From Novipirellula artificiosorum (GTDB taxonomy: Bacteria; Planctomycetota; Planctomycetia; Pirellulales; Pirellulaceae), in assembly GCF_007860135.1 (NCBI RefSeq), contig NZ_SJPV01000004.1:248001-312000 (forward strand): 64,000 nt of DNA. The letters run 5' to 3'. Shown piece after piece: positions 43,850-52,665 of this stretch. A model generated the notes under the pieces. The model worked only from the letters and a program-made list of their open reading frames with translations. It did no database searches and was not told the DNA's origin. Every line of letters begins with the position of its first letter. Positions within the stretch are counted from its first letter, which is position 1. A program made the translations under genes and the position numbers.

Positions 43850-45106
43850 ATGAGAACCCTGGTAAAACTGATGCTGCTACTGCTGGTGATCGGCGGTGCT
43901 GTGGCGGCAGCGTACAAACCGGTGCGGCGGTATTGGAAGGAGCGAAACCGAGTCAAATGGGAGACCGACGAAATCGTCCGTGGCGACATCACTCGTTTTG
44001 TGACGTCGACAGGCACGATCCAGCCGGTACTCAAAGTTTCCGTTGGATCCTTTGTATCCGGGCCAATCGTGGAGCTGAATGTCGATTTCAACGACGATGT
44101 CACCGAGGGTGACATCATGGCCAGAATCGATCCGCGGCTCTTTATCGCGAATGTTCAACGCGACGAAGCCACTTTGACGACACGTGAAGCCGAAGTCGAA
44201 CGGGTCGAGGGCCAGTTACAACAAGCACTGAACAACTACAAACGTGGCCAGAATCTCCGCGAGCGCAACGAAGCGTTTTTGTCGGATCGTGAAATGGACG
44301 CACTGGTTTTCGAAGTCAAGACGCTGCAGGCTCAGCGTAAGCTTGCCAAGGCGTCGGTGTTGCAGGCGCAGGCGACGCTCGACAATTCCAAAGCAAACTT
44401 ACAGTATTGCGAAATCACCGCTCCGGTCGACGGCGTGGTGATCGATCGCAAAATTGATCCGGGACAGACCTTGGCGGCTGCATTTCAAACCCCCGAGCTG
44501 TTTGTCGTGGCCCCCGACCTGCGGAAAAAAGTACATGTGTTCGCCTCGGTTGACGAAGCGGACATTGGCATGATTCAAGAAGCGAAAGAAGCGTCTCGAC
44601 CGGTTGAGTTCACGGTGGATGCCCACCGGGATGAACTCTTTCACGGCGAGATTGAACAGATTCGGCTCAGCAGTGTCTCGACGCAGAACGTGGTGACCTA
44701 TCCGGTGTTGGTTGCCGCGTCGAACACGGATCTGAAACTATTGCCGGGAATGACGGCGAGTATTTCCTTTGCCGTCGATTCCCAAAAGGACATTCTGAAA
44801 ATCCCAAATGCTTCGCTGCGCTTCTACCCGGAAAATGTGGAGTGGGTGCGAAGCGAAGACCGCAAACTGCTTGATAGTTCTCGTTGGGCCAGTCAAAAAG
44901 AGGACGACGAAAACCCTGAAGCGATTTCGGCTGGCGAGAAAGCGGATGCCCGACGCCGCAACAATCAACGACACGTCTGGGTGGTTGAAGGCGAGTTCCT
45001 GCGAGCTGTTGAGGTAACAACCGGATTGACGGAATACCGATACACCGAACTGGTTTCGGGCGATTTAAAAGAAGGTGATCAGTTGGTCACGGGACAGGAA
45101 ACCTAA
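43850..45106 (+). CDS. Periplasmic adaptor (MacA/HlyD-type membrane fusion protein)
   Basis: Links an inner-membrane transporter to an outer-membrane channel. The start at 43850 begins with MRTLVKLMLLLLVIGGAVAA, a signal-anchor; an in-frame codon at 43790 gives 20 extra residues without support. The biotinyl-lipoyl-like first half is VTSTGTIQPVLKVSVGSFVS, followed by a helical hairpin (about residues 110-180) and the second half CEITAPVDGVVIDRKIDPGQ, then the barrel-type region and C-terminal domain to 45106. The permease gene overlaps its stop by one base (TAATG), so the three transport genes form one operon. Confidence 0.92.
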   Translation: MRTLVKLMLLLLVIGGAVAAAYKPVRRYWKERNRVKWETDEIVRGDITRFVTSTGTIQPVLKVSVGSFVSGPIVELNVDFNDDVTEGDIMARIDPRLFIANVQRDEATLTTREAEVERVEGQLQQALNNYKRGQNLRERNEAFLSDREMDALVFEVKTLQAQRKLAKASVLQAQATLDNSKANLQYCEITAPVDGVVIDRKIDPGQTLAAAFQTPELFVVAPDLRKKVHVFASVDEADIGMIQEAKEASRPVEFTVDAHRDELFHGEIEQIRLSSVSTQNVVTYPVLVAASNTDLKLLPGMTASISFAVDSQKDILKIPNASLRFYPENVEWVRSEDRKLLDSSRWASQKEDDENPEAISAGEKADARRRNNQRHVWVVEGEFLRAVEVTTGLTEYRYTELVSGDLKEGDQLVTGQET

Positions 45107-46347
45107 TGACGTTCCTTGACACGCTTCGAATCGCAATCCGTGCGTTGCTGAAAAACAAGATGCGAGCGGCGCTGACGGTGCTTGGTGTGGTAATCGGCAT
45201 CGCCGCCGTGACGACCATGGTGTCGATTGGACAAAGTGCGAGCACTCTGGTGCAAAATCAATTCTTGGCACTCGGAACCAACGTGATCTTGGTGCTTCCA
45301 GGAAGCACTGAACGAGGCGGGGTCCAGCAGGCGGGTGCGCCGACGTTGACAGCCGACGATTCCGTCGCGATTGGTCAACAATGCAGCACGGTCCTCGCAT
45401 CGTCACCGGTCCTTTGGTTCGGAGGGCAAGTGATCTATGGAAACTCCAATGCAAACCCCAAGGAACTGCTCGGCGTTGGGGCCGACTACCTGACCGTACG
45501 CAATTGGGACCTCGAAGCGGGTGGTTTCTTTACGCTGGACGAAATGGACTCCAGTGCCAAAGTTTGTGTCATCGGCCAAAGCTTAATTTCAAAGCTGTTT
45601 CAAACCAGCAATCCAATCGGAAAGCAAATCCGTATTCAAAACATTCCCTTTCGTGTGATTGGTGTTTTGGAGAAGAAGGGTGCTAACATGGTTGGCGACG
45701 ACCAAGACGACCTGATCTTGATGCCACACACCACGGTCAGCAAACGGCTCTATGGATCAAAAATGCAGAACGTTCATGCGTTAATGGTTTCGGCGCGATC
45801 GCCAAGCCAAATGACTGCGGCGACAAAGCAAATCCGACAACTCCTTTACGAACGGCATGAGATTCCGCTTGGTGAACCGGCTGATTTTCAGGTTCAAAGC
45901 ACGACCGAAATCGCAGCGATGCTCGGCATCATCACGGGAACCTTGACGCTGATGCTGTCTGCGATCGCCGGTATCTCGCTGCTTGTGGGCGGCGTTGGAA
46001 TCATGAACATCATGCTGGTGAGTGTCACCGAGCGAACGCGAGAAATTGGAATCCGCATGGCCATTGGCGCTCGAGGCAAGGATATTCTGCGGCAATTCCT
46101 GATCGAGTCGGTTGTGTTGTCGAGCATCGGAGGGGCGATTGGGGTCGCGTTAGGTACAGCGGCATCGGTCGGTGCAACCATGCTAATCAACGAGTTGAGT
46201 CCCGCACAGGATTGGCCAATCATCGTCTCACTGCCAGCGGCGGCCGTGGCAATGGTGTTTGCTGCCGCAGTCGGCATCTTCTTCGGTTATTACCCGGCTC
46301 GGCGAGCCAGTCGGCTCGACCCCATTGATGCCTTGCGATATGAATGA
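45106..46347 (+). CDS. MacB-type ABC transporter permease (FtsX fold)
   Basis: Membrane part of a type VII ABC exporter. One hydrophobic helix near residues 20-40 (MRAALTVLGVVIGIAAVTTM), a large periplasmic domain of MacB_PCD type (residues about 45-250), and three C-terminal helices (GTLTLMLSAIAGISLLVGGV, IESVVLSSIGGAIGVALGTA, AAVAMVFAAAVGIFFGYYPA), with the typical TERTREIGIRMAIGARGKDI and [17 protein letters not shown]. Complete at 413 residues. It lacks its own ATPase domain; the separate ATPase gene overlaps its stop. Confidence 0.93.
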   Translation: MTFLDTLRIAIRALLKNKMRAALTVLGVVIGIAAVTTMVSIGQSASTLVQNQFLALGTNVILVLPGSTERGGVQQAGAPTLTADDSVAIGQQCSTVLASSPVLWFGGQVIYGNSNANPKELLGVGADYLTVRNWDLEAGGFFTLDEMDSSAKVCVIGQSLISKLFQTSNPIGKQIRIQNIPFRVIGVLEKKGANMVGDDQDDLILMPHTTVSKRLYGSKMQNVHALMVSARSPSQMTAATKQIRQLLYERHEIPLGEPADFQVQSTTEIAAMLGIITGTLTLMLSAIAGISLLVGGVGIMNIMLVSVTERTREIGIRMAIGARGKDILRQFLIESVVLSSIGGAIGVALGTAASVGATMLINELSPAQDWPIIVSLPAAAVAMVFAAAVGIFFGYYPARRASRLDPIDALRYE

Positions 46348-47072
46348 TGGCGTTGATTGAACTGAGAGATGTGCGGCGAGTCTATGATCTTGGCGAAGTC
46401 AAAGTACACGCCTTGCGCACCGTAACCTTGGACATTGAACTCGGTGAATACATCGCGTTGGTCGGCCCGTCCGGTAGCGGAAAATCGACATTGATGAACA
46501 CGCTCGGGTGCCTCGACCGACCCACGCACGGCAGCTATTTGCTCGACGGCGAAGAAATCGTCACGATGACGCGAGACGAACGCGCGAAACTTCGGAATCG
46601 TCAATTGGGGTTCGTGTTCCAGAACTTTAATCTGCTCAACCGAACCTCTGCACTCGAAAACGTCGAACTGCCACTGATGTACGCTCGGGGTGTGTCGGCC
46701 CGAGAACGCCGCAGTCGAGCTAAAGAGATGCTGACGAAGGTAGGACTCGGCGACCGGCTCTATCATCACACCAGCCAGTTGTCGGGCGGGCAACAACAAC
46801 GCGTCGCCATTGCTCGAGCCCTTGTCAATCGCCCTTCGATCTTGATGGGGGACGAACCCACCGGCAACCTCGATTCGAAAACCAGCCGGGAAGTGATCGA
46901 GTTGTTTCGCGAACTGAATGATACGAATCAGATCACGGTGATTTTGGTCACACACGACCAAAACGTCGCACGCAACGCTCGGCGGACGATTGTGCTGCGT
47001 GATGGAGAAGTCGTCGAAGACACGACCGACTTCCATCGCGTGGTGGACGCATTGAATGTCGACGAATCGTAG
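46344..47072 (+). CDS. ABC transporter ATP-binding protein (MacB/LolD-like)
   Basis: Energises the MacB-type permease. ATP-site motifs: Walker [10 protein letters not shown], signature LSGGQQQR, Walker [10 protein letters not shown]-loop GNLDSKT and switch His in VTHDQ. The start overlaps the permease stop (either ATG at 46344 or 46347), indicating translational coupling. 242 residues, normal for the free-standing ATPases of this group. With the adaptor upstream and the TolC-type gene downstream it makes a complete tripartite export system, though cargo (antibiotic, lipid or peptide) cannot be read from sequence. Confidence 0.94.
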   Translation: MMALIELRDVRRVYDLGEVKVHALRTVTLDIELGEYIALVGPSGSGKSTLMNTLGCLDRPTHGSYLLDGEEIVTMTRDERAKLRNRQLGFVFQNFNLLNRTSALENVELPLMYARGVSARERRSRAKEMLTKVGLGDRLYHHTSQLSGGQQQRVAIARALVNRPSILMGDEPTGNLDSKTSREVIELFRELNDTNQITVILVTHDQNVARNARRTIVLRDGEVVEDTTDFHRVVDALNVDES

Positions 47073-47130
47073 TCGTGTCGGAGTTCCTGTTTCCATCTGC
47101 CCCAGAATGCTAGCGGGCCAAAACGCAAAC

Positions 47131-47161
47131 TCTAACGATTTGGCACAACCGCCACAAACCG
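47131..47161 (+). repeat. Shared intergenic motif, copy 2
   Basis: The core TTTGGCACAACC matches the copy at 41341-41371 in about 24 of 31 positions. It lies about 100 bases before the TolC-type start codon in the gap between that gene and the ATPase gene. Possible roles are a promoter/regulatory element or a dispersed repeat. Confidence 0.45.
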
Positions 47162-47257
47162 AACTTCTGTAACCGAACGTACACGCCGTCGTTCCGGTCG
47201 TAGTGGCAAAACCGGCACGGATCAATCTCGGGGCACCATCGACCGAATCCGAAGGAC

Positions 47258-49261
47258 ATGAACATCTCGCAATTCGGTCGATACGGTTTGCTTTTTGCTA
47301 TCATTCTTTCCCATTCCTTTCAAGTGAACCTTGCTGAGGAAACGTGGACGGTTTGGCGGAAAGAGCAGCAGCGTTTGCAGGTGCGTGATCCGTCCCAGAT
47401 GAGACAGGTGGCTGCACCTTTGACACCACGTCCGCCCACGTTGTCGGATCTGCAAGCGGATCTCCCCACGCGTCAGCTTCCACTGAACGAGGCGATCAAC
47501 ATCGCCTTAGCCAACTCGGAGGTCGTTCGGTTTCTCACTGGCGTGACGGCAAGCACGAGTGGTCGGACAATCTATGACGTGGCGATTACGAACGCTCGCA
47601 TCGACCAAGAGCGAGCTGCGTTCGACCCGCAATTGCAGGCGAACAACAGTTGGAATCGTACGGAGGACCCGATCGCGGTTTTTGATCCCCTCGATCCGAC
47701 TCAAGCGATCATCGGTGGGGGACGCAACGATCGTTACGGATTCGATTTTGGGCTATCCCAAAAAAACCTGTTGGGAGGCACCTCAGCATTGGCGTTACGA
47801 TCCAACTCAAATCGTTTTCAGCCGGGAACCTTTCCCCTGAATCCGTCGGATCGCACGGCGACGGAATTCAGTTACACCCAGCCGCTACTGAGCGGTGCAG
47901 GGATCGCAGCGAACCAGGTACCGATTGTGTTGGCGCGTATCGATACCGAGCGATCGTTCTTTCAGTACAAAGACAGTGTTCAGCAATTGGTGCAAGGTGT
48001 GATCGAAGCCTATTGGTCGCTGGTGTTTGCCAAGACAGACCTGTGGGCTCGAGAACAACAGGTCCAACAGGTCACGTTCGCATTCGAGCGTGCTCAGGCG
48101 CGCGTCGATGCTGACGATGCCAACATCGGGGACCTCGCCCAGACGGAGGTGGCACTCGAAAATTTTCGGGCAAGTCTCCTGGTCTCCCAAGCAAATGTGC
48201 TGCAGCGACAAGCCGCGCTGATGAACATCCTCGGGTTACCGCCTTTCGAGGCGGTGCGGATGATCCCCACGACCCCCATGATGGACGAACCGGTCGAGAT
48301 CGATTGGAACGCAATCAATGAAATGGGCCAACGGCAACGGCCCGACATCATTGAACTGAAACTGGTCTTGGACGCCGATCGCCAAAGGCTGCTGTTGGCC
48401 AAAAACCAGGCGAGACCGAAGCTTGAGGGTGTCGCCTTGTATCGTTGGAATGGTTTGGAAGGAGAAGTGCCCGCGGGGAATCGAATTCGATCTGGGGATG
48501 GCCAGTTCAACGACTGGGCACTCGGAGTGAATTTTTCGGTGCCGCTCGGGCTAAGACGTGACCGGGCGCTACTGCGTGCTCAACAACTGATTCTGCGACG
48601 GGACCAAGAGAACTTGGAACAAGGCTTGCATCAAATGCAACATCTGTTGGCGGTCAGTCTGCGAAACCTCGATCAATACTATGCACAATACGAACGGTTC
48701 CAAGCGGTCCGCCGAGCCGCTCGCGTTAACCTTGACGCCCAGCGTGAGCGTTATCGCACCGGCAGTTTGAACTTCATCGTTGTCTTGCAGGCTATCGTCG
48801 ATTGGGGAAATGCCGTCAGCTCGGAAGCCCAGTCGCTGGCACAATACAACACAGGGCTTGCCGTGTTGGAGCTACAAACCGGGGCGATTCTCGAATCGCA
48901 CGGGATTGTCTTTTTCGAAGAACGCTTTGCCTCCATCGGACCGCTCGGAAGACTCGGGCCGGATCATTGCTATCCGTACGCACGACGTCCGAGCGATAGC
49001 ATCAGTCAATACCCCAGCAGTGACCAACCCTCCGAAGAATACTTCAATTTGGTAGATCCGATCAAACGAGACGGAGACGCCGAATCGGAATCCGAACGCA
49101 CAGAAGGCCCAAGGAAACATGACTTGGAGGAAAAGGTCGAGTTCGAACAAATAGATGGCCAGCAGGGTCCGATGACAGATGAAGAAATCGACGCCCTGTT
49201 GCCCGAAATCCAATCGTCACGTTCCTTTTCCGATTGGCTCAAGCAAGCGTTTCGACGCTAG
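47258..49261 (+). CDS. TolC-family outer-membrane efflux protein
   Basis: Outer-membrane channel half of the export system. After a signal peptide (QFGRYGLLFAIILSHSFQVN) come the two internally similar halves of a TolC-type protein: LNEAINIALANSEVVRF near residue 80 and the repeat with ALENFRASLLVSQANVLQRQ, then QLQ-like long helices (LVQGVIEAYWSLVFAKTDLW; LEQGLHQMQHLLAVSLRNLD). At 667 residues it is longer than TolC; the last 90 residues are an acidic, probably disordered tail (EEYFNLVDPIKRDGD, MTDEEIDALLPEI). Same strand as the adaptor and ABC genes, 185 bases downstream, so it may have its own promoter. Confidence 0.85.
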   Translation: MNISQFGRYGLLFAIILSHSFQVNLAEETWTVWRKEQQRLQVRDPSQMRQVAAPLTPRPPTLSDLQADLPTRQLPLNEAINIALANSEVVRFLTGVTASTSGRTIYDVAITNARIDQERAAFDPQLQANNSWNRTEDPIAVFDPLDPTQAIIGGGRNDRYGFDFGLSQKNLLGGTSALALRSNSNRFQPGTFPLNPSDRTATEFSYTQPLLSGAGIAANQVPIVLARIDTERSFFQYKDSVQQLVQGVIEAYWSLVFAKTDLWAREQQVQQVTFAFERAQARVDADDANIGDLAQTEVALENFRASLLVSQANVLQRQAALMNILGLPPFEAVRMIPTTPMMDEPVEIDWNAINEMGQRQRPDIIELKLVLDADRQRLLLAKNQARPKLEGVALYRWNGLEGEVPAGNRIRSGDGQFNDWALGVNFSVPLGLRRDRALLRAQQLILRRDQENLEQGLHQMQHLLAVSLRNLDQYYAQYERFQAVRRAARVNLDAQRERYRTGSLNFIVVLQAIVDWGNAVSSEAQSLAQYNTGLAVLELQTGAILESHGIVFFEERFASIGPLGRLGPDHCYPYARRPSDSISQYPSSDQPSEEYFNLVDPIKRDGDAESESERTEGPRKHDLEEKVEFEQIDGQQGPMTDEEIDALLPEIQSSRSFSDWLKQAFRR

Positions 49262-49300
49262 AAGCTTGGCGAAGGCTGACGCTACCGGCGAGCGTTGAAA

Positions 49301-49750
49301 TCAACGCTCCTTTCTTTCTTCAAGCTTCCGCATGTAAGAATGGCATTCGACGCAGCGAACGGTCATGGCAACGTACCCCAGCGTCGCGCGGCTCATGTCT
49401 TTCTCTTTCGCGGCGTCGACGATCAATTGAGCGGTGCGTTGGAAATCACGGCTTTGCGTCGTGTACTCTTCGGTCTGCACGACGTTCCAGCCACTTTCCA
49501 TGCTCAGCACTTTAAGGGCACTCGCATTCGTCAGAATGGCGTCGTAGTCTTCCATCGTCAATCCTTCGAGAATCGCTTTGGAATGATCCAACTTCATGTG
49601 CATTAACGGGACGACTATTTTAGGGTTTGCCCTTTTTTCCAATGGTTTCGCTGGTTGGTCGGCGGGACCGGTTGGCGGGACGCTGGTGGCCGAGCGCCAG
49701 GTGAAGCAAGCAAGCGAGACGACGACCAAGGTGACAAGCGTACGGTTCAT
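49301..49750 (-). CDS. Exported cytochrome c'-like / c556-like protein
   Basis: A 149-residue protein with a signal peptide (MNRTLVTLVVVSLACFTWRS), a Pro-rich spacer, and four amphipathic helices with a single C-terminal haem-binding motif CVECH (Cys 133, Cys 136, His 137). The position of the motif near the end and the N-terminal Met/Leu-containing helix (LMHMKLDHSKAILEGL) fit the cytochrome c' four-helix fold. It would carry electrons or bind small gases in the periplasm. No maturation genes are nearby. It is convergent with the TolC-type gene. Confidence 0.78.
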   Translation of the reverse strand: MNRTLVTLVVVSLACFTWRSATSVPPTGPADQPAKPLEKRANPKIVVPLMHMKLDHSKAILEGLTMEDYDAILTNASALKVLSMESGWNVVQTEEYTTQSRDFQRTAQLIVDAAKEKDMSRATLGYVAMTVRCVECHSYMRKLEERKER

Positions 49751-49785
49751 GAGAGAGTCTTTTGAAAAAAGGGCCTCAGGGCGTT

Positions 49786-50760
49786 CTAGATCAACGGCAA
49801 TTGTTCGTCATCCGTACCGCTTTCGCAACCATGCTCTTGAACAGGCGAAACAAATCCTTCGGGTTTCAGCGCTAAAACCGAACAGGTTACATGTTCAAGC
49901 AAGGACTCGGCCGTGTTGCCAATCAGCAATCCAGCCGCGCCGCTGCGACAGACGGTTCCCATGACAATCAAGTCGACCTCGTGTTTTTCTCCGATGGATT
50001 CAATCACAGCGGAGGGGTTGCCGCGGATGAAATGGACCTCCACGCTCTTGGGTTGTCCGTGTTGCGCCTCGACCAACGTGTCCAGTGCATCGCGGAGTTT
50101 CCGCTCATAAGCCGACAACGCGGCATCGACTTCCGCATGACCCGAACGACGCCGCAGCGATCGTTCCATCCACAAATCCCATGCGCTGACGACATGCACA
50201 TTTGCCGCATCGCGTTCCGCGATCGCGAACGCCAACTCCATGATTTGTTGATTGAGAGCCAAATGAACCGGTTCGTCTGTATCCAAATCAACCGCTGCAA
50301 CGATTTGATCAAAGTCACCATGGACCTCCGGCTTCAGCACCCATACGGGACAGGGGCAGATCCGCAGTAGCGAACGAGACACGCTACCGAAAATCCGACC
50401 AGCCAACGATAAGCCATCGGCTGTCTTGATCACCAAGTCGTGTTCATCGTCAATCACTTTCTTGACGACTTGGCATGCGGGATCCCCCACCTTCACAACG
50501 ACGTCGATGGCAATGCCTGTATCGATGTACTCACTGGCCCTTTCCATAAGCTGTTTCCGATGATCCTCGACGATCAAGCGTTGAAGCTCGGCGGGGTCGG
50601 CCCATTGAGTTACAAACCACGTCGCTCGCGATGGCGGTTTGATGACTTCCATGATCGTCAAGTCGGCATCATTCTCCATCGCCAACGTGATGGCACGACG
50701 GATCGCCGTTTCCTGTTGGTCCTGGTCCGCATAAACCAAAATGCTCTTGAACCGTTTCAT
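49786..50760 (-). CDS. Universal stress protein, two Usp domains
   Basis: Tandem-domain stress protein of 324 residues. The first domain begins FKSILVYADQDQQETAIRRA and ends near residue 145 with an altered nucleotide loop (GRIFGSVSRSLLRICPCPVW). The second domain, from about residue 150, keeps the fuller ATP-loop pattern VMGTVCRSGAAGLLIGNTAE (Gly-x2-type with downstream Gly-Asn-Thr). It overlaps the end of the upstream Usp gene by four bases (ATGA), so the two are translated together. Likely function is stress or energy-state response; partner not known. Confidence 0.9.
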   Translation of the reverse strand: MKRFKSILVYADQDQQETAIRRAITLAMENDADLTIMEVIKPPSRATWFVTQWADPAELQRLIVEDHRKQLMERASEYIDTGIAIDVVVKVGDPACQVVKKVIDDEHDLVIKTADGLSLAGRIFGSVSRSLLRICPCPVWVLKPEVHGDFDQIVAAVDLDTDEPVHLALNQQIMELAFAIAERDAANVHVVSAWDLWMERSLRRRSGHAEVDAALSAYERKLRDALDTLVEAQHGQPKSVEVHFIRGNPSAVIESIGEKHEVDLIVMGTVCRSGAAGLLIGNTAESLLEHVTCSVLALKPEGFVSPVQEHGCESGTDDEQLPLI

Positions 50761-51701
50761 GATTCGACCCCTTCGGGGGCAGCGTCGGCGTGGATGTCAT
50801 GCTGGGCGGTTGTATGCGTGGCATCGGTGGTTAAGACGTTCCGAGCGATCCAAACGCTGCATGGCGCGTGCCGCAGAACGTACCGCGTGACACTGCCGAG
50901 CAACACGTGATTCAAGACGCCGTGCGGCGACTCTCCCACGACCATGATATCGGTCTGGTTGCGTTCCGCAAACTTGACAAGCCCCTCACCAATGTGATCA
51001 CTTTCGACAAGGTGAGCGATCGTATGTGGCGCCACTTCGTGCAGTCGAACGGCGGCTCCGTTGAGCGCCTTGGTTGCCGCGTCCTTCACCAACGTGGGAT
51101 CCACGACGATCTCGTTTAGAAACGCGGAAATGTACGACGCAATCGTGACCACATGGACGTCGGTCCGAATGCCCCATGTGGTTTCACAAAATTCCTCGAC
51201 CGCCGCGCGAGACGGCACCGAATCCTGGAAGCCGACTGCGATTCGCAGCGGCCGATCGGCGTTTCGGATTCCGGTTGGCCGAACAACCAAAACGCTGCAT
51301 TCCGCCCTCGTCGCCACCTCGTCACTGGTACTGCCCAATAGCATCCGACGAACCTCGGAGTGGCCTTGCGCGCCGACAACAATCAGGTCCACGTTGCGTT
51401 CCCTTGCCGCTTGAATGATTTGCGAGCTCGCGTGGCCTTCGACACAGACCGAGTCAAGCACGACGTCAGCGCCCTCAAACATCTCCGCAATGGACGCAAA
51501 CGTCTTCTCTGCAAATTCCCGTTCTCGGTCCGCAAAGGCCGACATCAACCCATGAACCGGATAGCGACGATTGATCAGCGGCATTTGCAGCGCGGTCATC
51601 ACGGTCAGATGCAATTTTTCGCTGTGGGGAACATGAGCCAGAAACCAAGCTGCTTCTTCCGCAAAGCTGGAACCATCCGTTGCTAACAAAACTCGTCTCA
51701 T
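50757..51701 (-). CDS. Universal stress protein, two Usp domains
   Basis: The start at 51701 (MRRVLLATDGSSFAEEAAWF) has GAGGG eight bases upstream; 23 residues of extra open frame precede it. Domain one ends with VGAQGHSEVRRMLLGSTSDE and a second copy follows with VVGESPHGVLNHVLLGSVTR, both good matches to the Gly-x2-Gly-x9-Gly-Ser/Thr nucleotide loop, so this protein probably binds ATP in both halves. About 314 residues. Together with the downstream Usp gene it forms a two-gene unit. The following gap of about 340 bases to the cupin gene is divergent. Confidence 0.9.
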   Translation of the reverse strand: MRRVLLATDGSSFAEEAAWFLAHVPHSEKLHLTVMTALQMPLINRRYPVHGLMSAFADREREFAEKTFASIAEMFEGADVVLDSVCVEGHASSQIIQAARERNVDLIVVGAQGHSEVRRMLLGSTSDEVATRAECSVLVVRPTGIRNADRPLRIAVGFQDSVPSRAAVEEFCETTWGIRTDVHVVTIASYISAFLNEIVVDPTLVKDAATKALNGAAVRLHEVAPHTIAHLVESDHIGEGLVKFAERNQTDIMVVGESPHGVLNHVLLGSVTRYVLRHAPCSVWIARNVLTTDATHTTAQHDIHADAAPEGVES

Positions 51702-52041
51702 CGAATAGCCCTCGGACAAAGAGAATGGGATGCGTCCAAGTTGTGCTGCAATCGCAGTGCCATACTCCATTTGTCATCATTTTGGCATGCAATAGTAACT
51801 CGAAGCGCGACAGGACGCACTCGCTGAGCGATATCGCGCGCTTCGTCGTTTACCTTATCGTCCGTTCTGTTGGTAAGCTCGAAATAAGGCTAAAACAGCC
51901 GTGACCGGATCAGGGCCGCTTGCCTTCTGCTCCAGACCGCAACGAGACTCGCCCGAAACCGCGGCTCTCACCCGACGGGCATTCCCCCACCGGGCGGTCC
52001 ATCGACTGAATCACACTAAATCGCGAAGTGAGACGCTTGCA
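51702..52041. other. Divergent intergenic region between Usp and cupin genes
   Basis: About 340 bases without a supported gene. It should contain the promoters of the Usp pair and the cupin gene. No RNA gene, consensus promoter or strong inverted repeat was recognised. Confidence 0.4.
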
Positions 52042-52365
52042 TTGACGAACCTATTTGATCCGTTGCCAACCTCTCTTGCCGAAGAACTCGTTACGGTTCT
52101 CGCATCGAACTCACAGGTGCGCGTCGAGCGGATCGTTTCCATGGGGCACGCCAGTCCACCAGGTTTCTGGTACGACCAAGAGGAACACGAATGGGTGGCC
52201 CTGTTGCAGGGCGAGGCCAAACTCATATTTGAAGACGGAACTGCGTTAACGATGAGACCGGGGGACCATCTGCTGATCGATGCTCATCAGAGGCATCGCG
52301 TCGAGTCAACCAGCAGCTCTCGACCGACGGTTTGGCTGGGCGTGTTCTTTCGAAACGAAGAATGA
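52042..52365 (+). CDS. Small cupin-domain protein
   Basis: A TTG at 52042 gives a 107-residue protein (LTNLFDPLPTSLAEELVTVL); the frame is open upstream to 51901 but that part shows no cupin similarity. The cupin barrel is recognised by QEEHEWVALLQGEAKLIFED and TMRPGDHLLIDAHQRHRVES, where a His-rich metal site is likely (EEHEW, HQRHR). Members of this size are common single-domain cupins of unknown substrate. It is convergent with gyrA across a gap that holds a long inverted repeat. Confidence 0.78.
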   Translation: MTNLFDPLPTSLAEELVTVLASNSQVRVERIVSMGHASPPGFWYDQEEHEWVALLQGEAKLIFEDGTALTMRPGDHLLIDAHQRHRVESTSSSRPTVWLGVFFRNEE

Positions 52366-52665
52366 AACCGCCCGAGCCGTCTCTCGGTCTTGCGCAAGTA
52401 CGGGATCGCACGACGGATTACCAACATCAACGGATTGCCAACGTCAACGCCGGATCACAATCCGTGTGCGAAACCGCCCACGTCTAACCCGGATGATTCA
52501 CCCGTCCAAACGTATTCCCCGAAACCCTTTGCATGCAATCAGCTTACACCGATTGAGTCGCAAACAGACTGCGCACGTTGGAGTCGTAGGCTTTAGCCGA
52601 TTCAGCAAGGATCCAGCACGCAATCGGCTAAAGCCTACCACTCCAACGAATCATCCAGGCGAGCG
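52366..52665. other. Convergent intergenic region with direct and inverted repeats
   Basis: About 300 bases without a gene between the convergent cupin and gyrA genes. A 17-base tandem duplication with two changes is at 52413-52446, and a 27-base inverted repeat is at 52576-52648. Confidence 0.5.
52576..52648. repeat. 27-bp near-perfect inverted repeat (REP-like hairpin / bidirectional terminator)
   Basis: Arms 52576-52602 and 52622-52648 differ at one position and enclose 19 bases. The central arm sequence is GTAGGCTTTAGCCGATT. A palindrome of this size between two convergent genes could act as a transcription terminator in both directions; its look is also that of a dispersed REP-type element. 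No transposase gene is nearby. Confidence 0.75.
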
